A stretch of DNA of 56,229 nucleotides from DATATB01 sp036268995 (GTDB taxonomy: Bacteria > Planctomycetota > Planctomycetia > Pirellulales > PNKZ01). Under the pieces are notes generated by a model. The model had not been told where the DNA came from and made no database searches. It saw only the letters and a list, made by a program, of their open reading frames with translations. The stretch is taken from the NCBI GenBank assembly GCA_036268995.1, contig DATATB010000060.1:1-56229 (forward strand), in the 5' to 3' direction. Positions 35,505 to 44,453 of this stretch are shown here, piece after piece. A program made the translations under genes and the position numbers. Each line of letters opens with the position of its first letter. Positions within the stretch are counted from its first letter, which is position 1.

Positions 35505-36650
35505 TCAACCGTAGGCGGCCTGGCCGCTCGCCATTCCTAGAATCAGTCGGGCGACGTCCGGCCCCGCGGCCGGGGAAATGTCGTCCGGCACATTCTGACC
35601 GTCGGTCAGATAGCTCAACGGAAGTTTGCTGGAACGCAACAGCGGGAGCAGATTGCCCAAACTCGTCGCCTCATCCAGCTTGGTCAGGATCAGCGCCGTG
35701 GTGCCGGTAATGGCAAAACGCTCGGCCGTGCGCTCCAGCGTGGCGGCGCTGGCCACGCTGCTGAGCACCAGGTGTACTTCGTGCGCGCCAGCTTCGGAGA
35801 GAAACGACCGCAACTCCTGGATCTTCACTTCGTCCTTGGGGCTGCGGCCCGCCGTGTCCAGCAGCACCAGGTCCAGGTCGGCCATGCTGCGTACGGCTTC
35901 GCGCATTTCGCGCGGGCTGGAGACCACTTTCATCGGCAGATCGATGATATCGGCATAGGTCCGCAGTTGCTCGACGGCGGCGATGCGATAGGTGTCGACG
36001 GTGATCAGCCCGACCTTGCGCTTTTCGCGGAGCCGGAAGTTGGCGGCCAGCTTGGCGATGGTCGTGGTCTTGCCCACGCCGGTCGGTCCGACCAGCGCCA
36101 CCAGGTGCGAGCCGCCGCCGGGAGGCACAATCGGCCCGCTGGTGCGAATCTCACTCTCGACCATGCGGGCGATCTGCGCGCGAATCAGCATGCGGTCGTC
36201 CAGCGGGGCCGAATCGCGGACGCGCTCGATCAGCTCCCGGGCCAGCTCTTCGCCCACTTCGGCATCGATCAGATCGGTATAGACGTGGAACAGCACCTCG
36301 GGCAGATCTTGCACGCCCGAGCTGCGGGAGCGCCGGCAGAGATCTTCGACCATCGATTGCAGCTCGTTGAGCCGGCCTTTGACCTCGTCGCGAAACCCGT
36401 CCTTGGGCTCTGGCGCGGCGACGCGCGGGGCCGGCGCAGGCGGCTCCGGTTGCCGCGGCGGCAAGCGGCTGGGCACGTTCACCTGCGTCGAGGCCACGAC
36501 CTCGATCTGACGCAGGCCCGGGATCCAACGCAGCCACGGGCTGCCGCACACTTCGCGCGTGTGCAGCACGGCCGCGCTAGGCCCCAACTCGCGGCGCACC
36601 AGCCGCAAGGCTTCCTGCATCGTTGGCGCTCGATACGTTTTGACGTCCAT
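35505..36650 (-). CDS. flhF: Flagellar SRP-type GTPase FlhF
   Basis: 381 residues; AGGA precedes ATG 36650. The N-terminal B domain MDVKTYRAPTMQEALRLVRR is typical. A Pro-rich linker and N domain follow, then the SRP GTPase: VALVGPTGVGKTTTIAKLAA, VDTYRIAAVEQLRTYADI, LDTAGR, TKLDEATSLGN, and the closing LPLSYLTDGQNVPDDI. FlhF marks the site of flagellar assembly at the pole or other set location and is switched off by FlhG. It lies in the conserved flhA-flhF-flhG order. Confidence 0.94.
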   Translation of the reverse strand: MDVKTYRAPTMQEALRLVRRELGPSAAVLHTREVCGSPWLRWIPGLRQIEVVASTQVNVPSRLPPRQPEPPAPAPRVAAPEPKDGFRDEVKGRLNELQSMVEDLCRRSRSSGVQDLPEVLFHVYTDLIDAEVGEELARELIERVRDSAPLDDRMLIRAQIARMVESEIRTSGPIVPPGGGSHLVALVGPTGVGKTTTIAKLAANFRLREKRKVGLITVDTYRIAAVEQLRTYADIIDLPMKVVSSPREMREAVRSMADLDLVLLDTAGRSPKDEVKIQELRSFLSEAGAHEVHLVLSSVASAATLERTAERFAITGTTALILTKLDEATSLGNLLPLLRSSKLPLSYLTDGQNVPDDISPAAGPDVARLILGMASGQAAYG

Positions 36651-36706
36651 GTCGATCCTTATGTTTGGCGGCGATGATCGGGACCGGCTGACAAGTTTGC
36701 TTAGCA

Positions 36707-36826
36707 GACAAACACGAAGGAGAATTGAACAGAAGCACGCGAAGAGCGCGAAGAACGAGAAGAAGGGCTGCCGGCTTGAAACCTTGGCGCTCTTTGCGTG
36801 CTTCTGTTCAATTTTTTGTGTTTGTC
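36707..36826. repeat. Long inverted repeat family G, copy 1
   Basis: Two ~40-base arms (36707-36749 and 36787-36826), both reading GACAAACAC...TTGAACAGAAGCACGC...GAGCGC on opposite strands, around a 37-base loop. It lies between flhA and flhF. A related inverted pair is at 46659-46790. Confidence 0.8.
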
Positions 36827-36863
36827 GTGTCCCTGCTTTTGTACTCTTCTTTCAGATCATTAT

Positions 36864-38978
36864 TTACTTGGCAACGGCTGCGGCCGGCACGGCGTCGGCC
36901 ACCAGGCCCAGCGATTCGATTTGCGTGTCGCGCGTGACTTCGTTGTAGCTGAGCACGGCCAACTGAGGCAGGTGCGGCAGCGTCATCTGCTTGAGTGCGG
37001 CGCGAATCTGCGGGCTGCACAGCACGATGGGCGGACGATTCGCGCGGACCAGCTTGTCCATCTCTTTAGCGATCAGCCGGCAAGTGACTTCAATGGCCGG
37101 CGGGGACATGCGAACGAATAGTCCGCGCTCGTTGTGCTCGAATCCTGCCCGAATCCGGTCTTCGAGCGCCGGGTCGAGCGTCACCACGAACAGCCGATTG
37201 CTGGCGTCGCGGTAGCGGGTGCAAATGGTGCGGCTCAGGCGATGGCGCACGAATTCGGTCAGCAGCACGGGGTCGCGCGTGCGGCCCGCGCAATCTCCCA
37301 GCGTTTCGAGGATGGGGCCCAAATTGCGGATCGGCACCTGCTCGCGCAGCAGCATTTGCAGGATTTGCTGCACCTCGGCCAGCTTCATTTGCCCCGGGAT
37401 CAACTCGTCGACAACTGCCGGTGAAGTCTGCTTCAACTGGTCGACCAGGTGCTTGGTTGCGTCGCGGGTGAGAATCTCGTCGGCGTGTTTGCGCACCGCT
37501 TCGGTCAGATGCGTGGCCAGCACGCTGACCGGCTCGACGACGGTGTAGCCCAGCATTTCGGCCCGATCGCGATCCGTGGGCTCGACCCACACGGCCGCCG
37601 TGCCGAAGGCCGGCTCTTTGGTGATGATGCCGTTCACCTTGCCGGTGGTCAGACCCGAATCCATGGCCAGGAAGCGGCCGGGGTGCAGCGCGGCTTCGGC
37701 CACGGGCATGTCGGCGATCTTGATGCGGTAGGAGTTCTGCTCGATCCGCATGTTGTCGCGGATGCGGACCTTGGGCATGATGATGCCGATATCGGCGGCC
37801 ACGTTCTGCCGCACCCGCTGCACGCGATCGAGCAAGTCGCCGCCGCGCTTGGGATCGGCCAGGCGAATCAGGCCCACGCCGATTTCGATCTCCATCGGAT
37901 CGATGGCCAGGAAGTCCTCGATCTTTTCTTCCGGCGGCTTCTTCTTTTCGGCCATGGCCTTGACCGCGGCCTCCTGCGTCGAATGCTGCTTTTTGCGCGA
38001 CAGCATGAGCGACAGTCCGCCGCAGCCCGAGCCCAGCAGCACCAACGGCGCGGTCGGCAGGTTGGTAAAGATCAGCAAGCCGAGAAACGCGCCCGTCACG
38101 GCCAGCGCCTGCGGACGCGAGAACAGTTGCGACATGAATTGCGAAGGCAGGTTGCTTTCGCTGCTGGAACGCGTGACCAGCAAGCCGGCGGCCAGCGAAA
38201 TCAGGAAGGCAGGCACCTGGCTCACCAGGCCGTCGCCGATGGTGAGCTTGGTGAAAACTTCGGCCGCTTCGCTGACACTCATGCCCGCTTCGACCACGCC
38301 GATAAACAAGCCGCCGACAATATTCACCAGCGTGATGACGATGCCGGCAATGGCATCGCCGCGCACGAACTTGCTGGCACCGTCCATAGCTCCGAAAAAG
38401 TCGGCCTGCTGCGTGATCTCCTGGCGCCGGCGCTGCGCTTCGCGTTCGTCGATTACGCCGGCGTTCAGATCGGCGTCGATCGCCATCTGCCGGCCCGGCA
38501 TGCCGTCCAAAGCGAAACGCGCGGCCACTTCGCTGATGCGCGTCGCACCCTTGGTAATCACCACAAACTGAATCAGGACGATGATCACGAAGATAATGAT
38601 GCCGACCACGATGCGGTCGCCGGCCACGAACTCGCCGAAGGCCCGCACCACCTCGCCGGCCGCCATCAGGCCGTGCGATTCGGCCCGCGTGAGGATCAAC
38701 CGCGTGGTGGCCACGTTGAGCACCAGCCGGCCCAGCGTGGTGGCCAACAGCAGCGACGGAAAAATACTGAACTCGAGCGGAGTTTTGACGTAGATCGTCG
38801 TGAGCAGCATGATCACGGCGACGCTGATGTTGATGCTCAGAAACAAGTCCATGAGCATCGGCGGCATCGGAACCATAATTACCAGCACGCTGGCAATGAA
38901 TCCGACGGGCAATATCAGATCGGTCACGCGCCCGAGGGCGGAGCGTACACCGACCGCTGGAATGGCACCGGGGGCCAT
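36864..38978 (-). CDS. flhA: Flagellar export gate protein FlhA
   Basis: 704 residues; GGAG lies before ATG 38978. The N-terminal half has about eight membrane segments with the FHIPEP-type signature region TPLEFSIFPSLLLATTLGRL and VATTRLIL, then the loop GMPGRQMAIDADLNAG. A cytoplasmic C-terminal domain follows (PMEIEIGVGLIRLAD, LHPGRFLAMDSG, PTDRDRAEMLGYTVVEP, LTRDATKHLVDQL, VPIRNLGPILETL). FlhA forms the nonameric export ring that docks chaperone-substrate complexes. Full length with no break seen. First gene of the flhA-flhF-flhG-fliA block. Confidence 0.96.
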   Translation of the reverse strand: MAPGAIPAVGVRSALGRVTDLILPVGFIASVLVIMVPMPPMLMDLFLSINISVAVIMLLTTIYVKTPLEFSIFPSLLLATTLGRLVLNVATTRLILTRAESHGLMAAGEVVRAFGEFVAGDRIVVGIIIFVIIVLIQFVVITKGATRISEVAARFALDGMPGRQMAIDADLNAGVIDEREAQRRRQEITQQADFFGAMDGASKFVRGDAIAGIVITLVNIVGGLFIGVVEAGMSVSEAAEVFTKLTIGDGLVSQVPAFLISLAAGLLVTRSSSESNLPSQFMSQLFSRPQALAVTGAFLGLLIFTNLPTAPLVLLGSGCGGLSLMLSRKKQHSTQEAAVKAMAEKKKPPEEKIEDFLAIDPMEIEIGVGLIRLADPKRGGDLLDRVQRVRQNVAADIGIIMPKVRIRDNMRIEQNSYRIKIADMPVAEAALHPGRFLAMDSGLTTGKVNGIITKEPAFGTAAVWVEPTDRDRAEMLGYTVVEPVSVLATHLTEAVRKHADEILTRDATKHLVDQLKQTSPAVVDELIPGQMKLAEVQQILQMLLREQVPIRNLGPILETLGDCAGRTRDPVLLTEFVRHRLSRTICTRYRDASNRLFVVTLDPALEDRIRAGFEHNERGLFVRMSPPAIEVTCRLIAKEMDKLVRANRPPIVLCSPQIRAALKQMTLPHLPQLAVLSYNEVTRDTQIESLGLVADAVPAAAVAK

Positions 38979-39429
38979 CCGTGTCTCCGGAGAAAAAATG
39001 GCCGAACAAGCCGATCGAGAAAAGGGAGCCGTGAAGAGGGGCGAAAACTAATGAAAACCCCACCGACTGTCCAGTCCGGTTTGCTTGCCAGCAGCCTAGC
39101 CCCGAAGGGGCGAAAGTCGTTAGCCAGGGGGCATGAGCCCCTGGAAAAACGGATTAACACGAATGCGCGAGCCCCGAAGGGGCGACAGTGGCGCCCCTTC
39201 GGGACTCGGCCCTACAAATGTTCGTACTCCCGGCGAACCATGCCGCGGACCGTTCGGCTTCTACCGCTAGCAGGGCCGGCAATTCAAGTCGGCTTTGCCG
39301 GCCGGGCGATAAGAGTCTCGCTCGAGCGGCGCGGTTCCCACGCAAGCTGCTAGCGGCTTCGTGCATTTCCGCCGGGCAGTAGCAATCGATCGAGCGGCAG
39401 CGGACCGCGCAATACCAAGGAATGGTTTT
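38979..39429. other. Divergent intergenic region between flhA and thioredoxin-like gene
   Basis: 451 bases with no supported gene. The middle holds two family D hairpins (39098-39145 and 39169-39212). Promoters for flhA and the lipoprotein gene are expected at the two ends; no consensus was recognised. Confidence 0.55.
39098..39212. repeat. Palindromic repeat family D, copy 2 (two hairpins)
   Basis: First: AGCCCCGAAGGGGCGAAAG, TCGTTAGCC and the AGGGGGC/GCCCCT stem. Second: GAGCCCCGAAGGGGCG with GCGCCCCTTCGGGACTC. Matches 8431-8473 and 56060-56107. Confidence 0.75.
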
Positions 39430-39957
39430 ATGAAACGGCGGACCGGCTCTCACTGGGCAGCGATCTTTGCCTTGGCGTCGCTGGCGCCCTGGATGGGCTG
39501 CAATCGTGACAGCACTCCATTGCCGTCGAGCGAAACGGCGGATGTGTCGCAAGCTGTGCCCGCTTCGGGCGGCCAGACCGAGACGATTGCCTTCGTCCAG
39601 GGCTATCGGCAAGGCTGCCAGGCGGCGCGCGAGCAGGGCAAGCCCATGCTGCTGTTCTTTACGGCCGAATGGTGCGGCTACTGCCATGCGATGGAGCGCG
39701 AAACGCTGCACGACCCGCAGATCGTGGCCCTCTCCAAGCAGTTTGTGTGCGTGCTGGTCGATGCCGATGCCGAGCCCGACGTCTGCCACCTCTACCGGGT
39801 GCGCGGCTATCCCACGGTGCAGTTCATTTCGCCGCGCGGCGCGGCGCTCAATCGCCTGGTCGGCAAGCAGCCGGTCGCCGAAATGTCGCTCGAAATGCAA
39901 GCCGCCCTGCAAGCTATTGCCCGCCGCATCGACCAGCCGCCCAGCCAGGCGCTCTAA
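39430..39957 (+). CDS. Thioredoxin-like lipoprotein
   Basis: 175 residues; AAGGA precedes ATG 39430. A lipoprotein signal ends APWMGC. A thioredoxin-fold domain follows, with active site TAEWCGYCHAMERETL (CGYC), then DADAEPDVCHLYRVRGYPTV containing the cis-Pro. Closest in style to the DUF255/SoxW-type thiol-disulfide proteins. Likely anchored in a membrane and active on thiols in the periplasm. It sits on the plus strand inside the flagellar region, between flhA and flhB, followed by a sulfotransferase. Confidence 0.85.
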   Translation: MKRRTGSHWAAIFALASLAPWMGCNRDSTPLPSSETADVSQAVPASGGQTETIAFVQGYRQGCQAAREQGKPMLLFFTAEWCGYCHAMERETLHDPQIVALSKQFVCVLVDADAEPDVCHLYRVRGYPTVQFISPRGAALNRLVGKQPVAEMSLEMQAALQAIARRIDQPPSQAL

Positions 39958-40124
39958 TGTCGCATGCGGCCGGGTCGCTCCGACGGGTAAATGACTGCCG
40001 GCAATGGCTTGCTCGATTCGAGGGTCGGCAGGTACGATAGCTGGTCGGCGTTGGCTCCTTCAGTACCTGATTTCCGCACGGCTGGGCCTTCGGGCATCGA
40101 CCGCTAAGGTGCGCAGTTTTATCG

Positions 40125-41279
40125 ATGGCCGTGGCATCTCCAGCCGAACAAAAGCAAGCAGCCGCCAGCACTCCTCCGAAGCGCGATTGGTGGCGCCCGT
40201 ACTTCTGGACCGGCATGAATGCCGGCGGCTGGTGGCGACTGCTGGCGCGCAACCATTTCCGCGTCGGCTTGCGCCAGTTCCACGTGGGCGCGGCGATCAG
40301 CGGCTGGAGCCTGCTGAATAGCCTGTTGGGCCTCGTGCAGCGGGGCTTATTCTTCAACTACCGCGCCGAGCGCACGCAGATCGAGCAGCCGCCAATCTTC
40401 GTGCTCGGGCATTGGCGCAGCGGCACCACGCTGCTGCACGAAATGCTCGTGCTCGACGAGCGTCATACTTCGCCCAGCACGTATGCTTGCCTGGCTCCTA
40501 CGCATTTTCTGCTGACCGAAGATTTTGCGCGGCGCTGGCTCAACTTCCTGCTGCCCACGCATCGGCCGATGGACAACATGCCGACCGGCTGGGACCGGCC
40601 GCAGGAGGAAGAGTTCGCGCTGTGCAACCTGGGGCTGCCTTCTCCGTACCTCACGATCGCCTTCCCCAACGAACCGCCGCACGACCCGCGCTATCTGACG
40701 CTCGAAGGGCTCACGGCCGAAGAGCTCGAACATTGGAAGCACGTGCTGCTGCGATTCTTGCGCCAGGTGACCTACCGCACGCCCAAGCGGCTGGTGCTCA
40801 AGAACCCGCCGCACACGTCGCGCATCCGAGCGCTGCTCGAGATGTTTCCCGATGCGCGCTTCGTACACATCGTGCGCGACCCACTGGGTATTTATAACTC
40901 GACCAATAAGCTCTGGCACGCGCTGTACGTCGACCAGGGGCTGCAAACGCCGCGGTTTGAAGGGCTCGACGAATTCATTTTCTCCACGCTCGAAATGATG
41001 TACGACAAGTTCGAGCGCGATCGCGAGCTGCTCGCGCCCGGCCGGCTGTGCGAGCTGCGCTACGAAGACCTGGTGCGCGACCCGGCCGGTGAGCTGAAGC
41101 ACGTCTACGACGAGCTGGGCTTGGGCAGCTTCGACGAGCTGCGGCCCAAGCTCGACGAGTACTTGGCCAGCATGACCGGCTACCAGACCAATCGCTATGC
41201 CCAGCCGCAGCCCGAGCTGCGCGCCAAAATCTCAGCTCGCTGGGGCCGCTTCTTCCGCCGCTTTGGATATGAAGTTTGA
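40125..41279 (+). CDS. Sulfotransferase family protein
   Basis: 384 residues. PAPS-binding motifs: the 5'-phosphosulfate loop in LGHWRSGTTLLHEM (residues ~93-106) and the 3'-phosphate motif in FVHIVRDPLGIYNS (~244-257). KRLVLKNPPHTSRI is the intervening strand. Such enzymes move sulfate from PAPS to hydroxyls or amines of glycans, lipids or small molecules. The acceptor is unknown. No membrane segment is clear, although GAAISGWSLLNSLLGLV is mildly hydrophobic. With the Trx-like lipoprotein it forms a two-gene plus-strand insert between flhB and flhA. Confidence 0.85.
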   Translation: MAVASPAEQKQAAASTPPKRDWWRPYFWTGMNAGGWWRLLARNHFRVGLRQFHVGAAISGWSLLNSLLGLVQRGLFFNYRAERTQIEQPPIFVLGHWRSGTTLLHEMLVLDERHTSPSTYACLAPTHFLLTEDFARRWLNFLLPTHRPMDNMPTGWDRPQEEEFALCNLGLPSPYLTIAFPNEPPHDPRYLTLEGLTAEELEHWKHVLLRFLRQVTYRTPKRLVLKNPPHTSRIRALLEMFPDARFVHIVRDPLGIYNSTNKLWHALYVDQGLQTPRFEGLDEFIFSTLEMMYDKFERDRELLAPGRLCELRYEDLVRDPAGELKHVYDELGLGSFDELRPKLDEYLASMTGYQTNRYAQPQPELRAKISARWGRFFRRFGYEV

Positions 41280-41286
41280 AGAAAAT

Positions 41287-41350
41287 GATGAAGTCGGAAT
41301 GATGAATAGGGGAACCGGCCTTAGCTCCGGCATTCATCATTCATCATTCC
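41287..41350. repeat. ATGATGA-type inverted repeat (family I)
   Basis: Left arm GATGAAGTCGGAATGATGAA and right arm TTCATCATTCATCATTCC around GGGGAACCGGCCTTAGCTCC. It lies between the converging sulfotransferase and flhB genes. Confidence 0.65.
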
Positions 41351-41368
41351 TACTTCCACATTTCCTCC

Positions 41369-42436
41369 CTACGCCGGCATCTTCTTGCCTTTGAGCTGGT
41401 AGACATAGGCCAGTACTTCGGCCACGGCTGCGTACATCTGGCCTGGAATCGGACGGTTCAGATCGACGTCTTTGTAGAGCGACTGGGCCAGCGGCTTTTT
41501 CTCAACCACCGGAATGCCGTGCTCCAGCGCCAGGCGCCGAATGCGCTGCGCAAGCAGCCCGGCGCCTTTGGCCACGACGATCGGCGCGGCCATTGTCTTG
41601 GGCTCGTATTGAATGGCCACGGCCAATTCTGTCGGGTTCGTGATCACCACGTCGGCCTTGGGAACCGTGTTGCTCAAGCGGTGCAGGATCAGTTGGCGCT
41701 GCACCGCGCGGCGGCGGGCGACCATCGCCGGGTCACCCTGCAGGTTCTTCATTTCCTCGCGGACTTCCTGCGTCGTCATTTTCAGATCTTGCTCTTGCTT
41801 CCACCATTGAAAGCCATAGTCGAACAAGGCCAGCACCAGCAGCACGACACCGATCTTCAGCGACGTCCAGAACAGCAGTTCGAGCGCGTAGCGCGCGATC
41901 TGTGGCACGTCGAGCAGGGTCAATCCCAGGATGCGGTCGCGCTCGTTCTGGATGACGACCCAGGCCACCGAGCCGATAATCACCACCTTGATCAGGCCAA
42001 AACCCAGCCGTACCGCGCCGGCCAGCGAAAAGATCCGCTGCAAACCTTGCAACGGATCGAGCCGCATGATGTCCGGCATCAGCCGTTCGGGCAGAAACAG
42101 CAGGCCCACTTGCATGACGCCGGCAATCGCGCCCAACAAGGCCCCCAGGCCGAAGATGGGCAGCATCACGCCGGCCAGCTCCGGCAGCATCCGGTGCCAT
42201 TGTCCCAGCACAAAGCCCGTGTCGGCCGAAAGCCACGGCCGGCCGCCGAGTTGCTCGGCCATGTATCGCGAAAGGAACTCGGCCAGCGGCCCGAAAAACC
42301 AGTACAGCACCGACACGCTGCCGATCAACATGAGCGCCGAGCCCAAGTCATGGCTGCGCGCGACCTGCCCCTGCTCGCGGGCCTGTTGCCTGCGATGCGG
42401 TGTCGCGTCTTGGGTTTTTTCGCCGCCCTGTTCCAT
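41369..42436 (-). CDS. flhB: Flagellar export gate protein FlhB
   Basis: 355 residues. N-terminal EKTQDATPHRRQQAREQGQV, four membrane segments, and a cytoplasmic domain with the self-cleaving NPTE motif (VVITNPTELAVAIQYE, about residue 268). The end has VVEKKPLAQSLYKDVDLNRP. FlhB switches the export apparatus from rod/hook to filament substrates after cleavage at Asn-Pro. It follows fliR by 18 bases. Confidence 0.96.
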   Translation of the reverse strand: MEQGGEKTQDATPHRRQQAREQGQVARSHDLGSALMLIGSVSVLYWFFGPLAEFLSRYMAEQLGGRPWLSADTGFVLGQWHRMLPELAGVMLPIFGLGALLGAIAGVMQVGLLFLPERLMPDIMRLDPLQGLQRIFSLAGAVRLGFGLIKVVIIGSVAWVVIQNERDRILGLTLLDVPQIARYALELLFWTSLKIGVVLLVLALFDYGFQWWKQEQDLKMTTQEVREEMKNLQGDPAMVARRRAVQRQLILHRLSNTVPKADVVITNPTELAVAIQYEPKTMAAPIVVAKGAGLLAQRIRRLALEHGIPVVEKKPLAQSLYKDVDLNRPIPGQMYAAVAEVLAYVYQLKGKKMPA

Positions 42437-42454
42437 GCTGCCTGACTTGGGGTC

Positions 42455-43234
42455 TTATTTTCGACTCAGCAGAGCCGACAGGATGGCCTCGGTGCTGGCC
42501 TGCACCTGGTCGGCAAAAATCCAACTGATCGATCCCAGCGAGACGGCCAGCGCGCCGAACGTCACCATCGCGTTCAGGCCGAATCCGAACGACGTTACAT
42601 TGATTTGCGGCAGCGTGCGGCTGACCAATCCCAGCACCATGTGGGCCAGCATCAGCGCGACGCAAGTCGGCGCGGCGGTGCGGATGCCTAGTTCAAGGCT
42701 TTGCATTATCAGCGTCGAAAACAATTCGACCAGCGAGGCCGGCATCTGCGGGTGTCCCGCCGGCATGCTGCCGAAAGTGTCCAGCAAGCCTTGCATCAGC
42801 AGCCGATGGCCGCCGATCGTTACGAAAATCGTCGTCGCGAAGAGTTGCAGCACTTCCGAAAACACCGGCATCGAGTCGACGCTCGGATCGTACACCTCGG
42901 CCAGCGACATGCCGCTCATCTGGCCAATAAGCTGCCCGGCCACCAGCATCCCACCAAAAACCACCGAAACTCCCAACCCCAAAACCAGTCCCACCAGCAG
43001 CTCGAGCCCCAGTACAAGCACGAGATCTAGCGGTGTCTCGGGCAGCAAGACGGCGGCGCCCCACTGGGTCGGCAGCAAGACCAGTGCCAGGATGATCGCC
43101 AATAGGGCCCGCACTTGCTGAGGCACTTGCAGCGCGCCGACCACCGGGGCCGTGATCATCAGGCCACTGGTGCGCGCCAGCACCAGCATGAAGATCATCA
43201 CCAGGTTGACGTTGTTGGCGAGAAGTCCGTCCAT
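42455..43234 (-). CDS. fliR: Flagellar export gate protein FliR
   Basis: 259 residues; ATG 43234 follows GGAAAGG. Hydrophobic throughout, about six helices, with LVLARTSGLMITAPVVG, QVPQQVRALLAIILALVLLP, QLIGQMSGMSLAEVYDP, MPVFSEVLQLFATTIF and MLAHMVLGLVSRTLPQINV. FliR joins FliP5 and FliQ4 to form the helical export pore. The start was moved from a longer frame to agree with the ribosome site and family. Confidence 0.94.
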   Translation of the reverse strand: MDGLLANNVNLVMIFMLVLARTSGLMITAPVVGALQVPQQVRALLAIILALVLLPTQWGAAVLLPETPLDLVLVLGLELLVGLVLGLGVSVVFGGMLVAGQLIGQMSGMSLAEVYDPSVDSMPVFSEVLQLFATTIFVTIGGHRLLMQGLLDTFGSMPAGHPQMPASLVELFSTLIMQSLELGIRTAAPTCVALMLAHMVLGLVSRTLPQINVTSFGFGLNAMVTFGALAVSLGSISWIFADQVQASTEAILSALLSRK

Positions 43235-43291
43235 CGATGCCTTTCCGGCGGCCAGCAGGCAAGCGGGGCACGGATCCCCCACGACCCGCTG

Positions 43292-43558
43292 TCACAGCAT
43301 CTCGGGAATGCCGGTGAACAGGTCGCGGAGGTACTGAATCATTTGCACCAGCAACCAGGGCAAGGCCAGCGAAAGCGCCAACATCATGGCCAGCAGCTTC
43401 GGGACAAACGCCACGGTTTGTTCCTGAATTTGCGTGAGCGCTTGCAGCAACCCCACGATTAGCCCCACGACCAGGCCGGCCCCCAGCACCGGCGCGCTGG
43501 CCAGCAGGGCGATCAGCATGGCCTGCCGGCCCAGGTCGATGGCGTCTTGTGCATTCAT
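43292..43558 (-). CDS. fliQ: Flagellar export gate protein FliQ
   Basis: 88 residues, the family's usual size. Two hydrophobic hairpin helices: AMLIALLASAPVLGAGLVVG through LLQALTQIQEQTVAFVPKLL, then LALSLALPWLLVQMIQYLRD. The motif LTQIQEQTVAFVPK is diagnostic. It lies 22 bases after fliP. Confidence 0.95.
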   Translation of the reverse strand: MNAQDAIDLGRQAMLIALLASAPVLGAGLVVGLIVGLLQALTQIQEQTVAFVPKLLAMMLALSLALPWLLVQMIQYLRDLFTGIPEML

Positions 43559-43580
43559 GCGCGCGCAGCCACCCGCTTGG

Positions 43581-44453
43581 TCACGAAGTGAGCGGCTGGA
43601 AGCTTTCCAGCAGCATGCCAATCGTCAAATGCCAGCCGTCGGCCAGCACGAACAACAACAATTTGAACGGCAGCGAAACCATCACCGGCGGCAGCATCAT
43701 CATGTTCATCGAGATCAACACGCTGGACACCACCATGTCCAGGACGAGAAACGGCAGATAAATCTGAAAGCCGATCAAAAAGGCCGTCTTGAGCTCGCTG
43801 AGAATGAAAGCCGGCACTAAGGCTTGCAGCGGCACGTCGTCGTAGCTGCGCGGAGCGGTCGTGCCGGGCATGTACTTGAGAAACAGCCATACGTCGTCAC
43901 TGTTGCCGGTGCGCTCGATTTGCAGGCTCATGAACTGCCGCACCGGGCTGATGCCCGCGTTCCAGGCCTGGTCCAGCCCGATCTGCCGATCGGTGTACGG
44001 CTTGATGCCGTCGGCATACACTTGCTTCCAGACCGGCGTCATCACGGCCAGGGTCACGAACAGCGCGATCGAAGTCACCACCTGGCTCGGCGGCAATTGC
44101 TGTGTGCCCAGCGCCTGTTTCAGCAGGCTCAGCACCACGATGACGCGGATGAAGCACGTGGTCATCAGCAGCACGGCCGGCGCCATGCTGAGCACGGTCA
44201 GCAGCAGCATCACCTGCAACGTGGATGACAGCCCCCCCGGGCTCGTCCACGCTTCCGGACCGCCGGCCAGAGGCGCGGGCAGCTCGATGCGCGCCGGCAA
44301 ATTCGGCGGCTCCTGGGCCAGCAGCGGTTTGTGCGGGGCATTGGCCAGGCAAACAGCCAACAGCAGCACCGTGCCCAGCCGCCAGCCTTTGCCCCAGCGC
44401 GCAAGCAGCCGCCCAGGCACGGGTTGCTCAAGTGCGGCTGCTCGATTGCTCAC
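43581..44453 (-). CDS. fliP: Flagellar export gate protein FliP
   Basis: 290 residues. Starts with GTG at 44453, which overlaps the fliO stop as GTGA, so translation is probably coupled. A cleavable signal-like segment is followed by MLLLTVLSMAPAVLLMTTCF, RVIVVLSLLKQALGTQQLPP, SIALFVTLAVMTPVW, LVPAFILSELKTAFLIGFQI and MVVSSVLISMNMMMLPPVMV, all FliP signatures. Five copies build the core export pore. The N-terminal 60 residues before the core are longer than in many homologues. Confidence 0.96.
   Translation of the reverse strand: MSNRAAALEQPVPGRLLARWGKGWRLGTVLLLAVCLANAPHKPLLAQEPPNLPARIELPAPLAGGPEAWTSPGGLSSTLQVMLLLTVLSMAPAVLLMTTCFIRVIVVLSLLKQALGTQQLPPSQVVTSIALFVTLAVMTPVWKQVYADGIKPYTDRQIGLDQAWNAGISPVRQFMSLQIERTGNSDDVWLFLKYMPGTTAPRSYDDVPLQALVPAFILSELKTAFLIGFQIYLPFLVLDMVVSSVLISMNMMMLPPVMVSLPFKLLLFVLADGWHLTIGMLLESFQPLTS

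Noticed and set aside
37090..39063. 657-codon frame overlapping flhA on the same strand
   Set aside because: Arg/His/Gly-rich frame-shifted shadow of flhA without any family motif.
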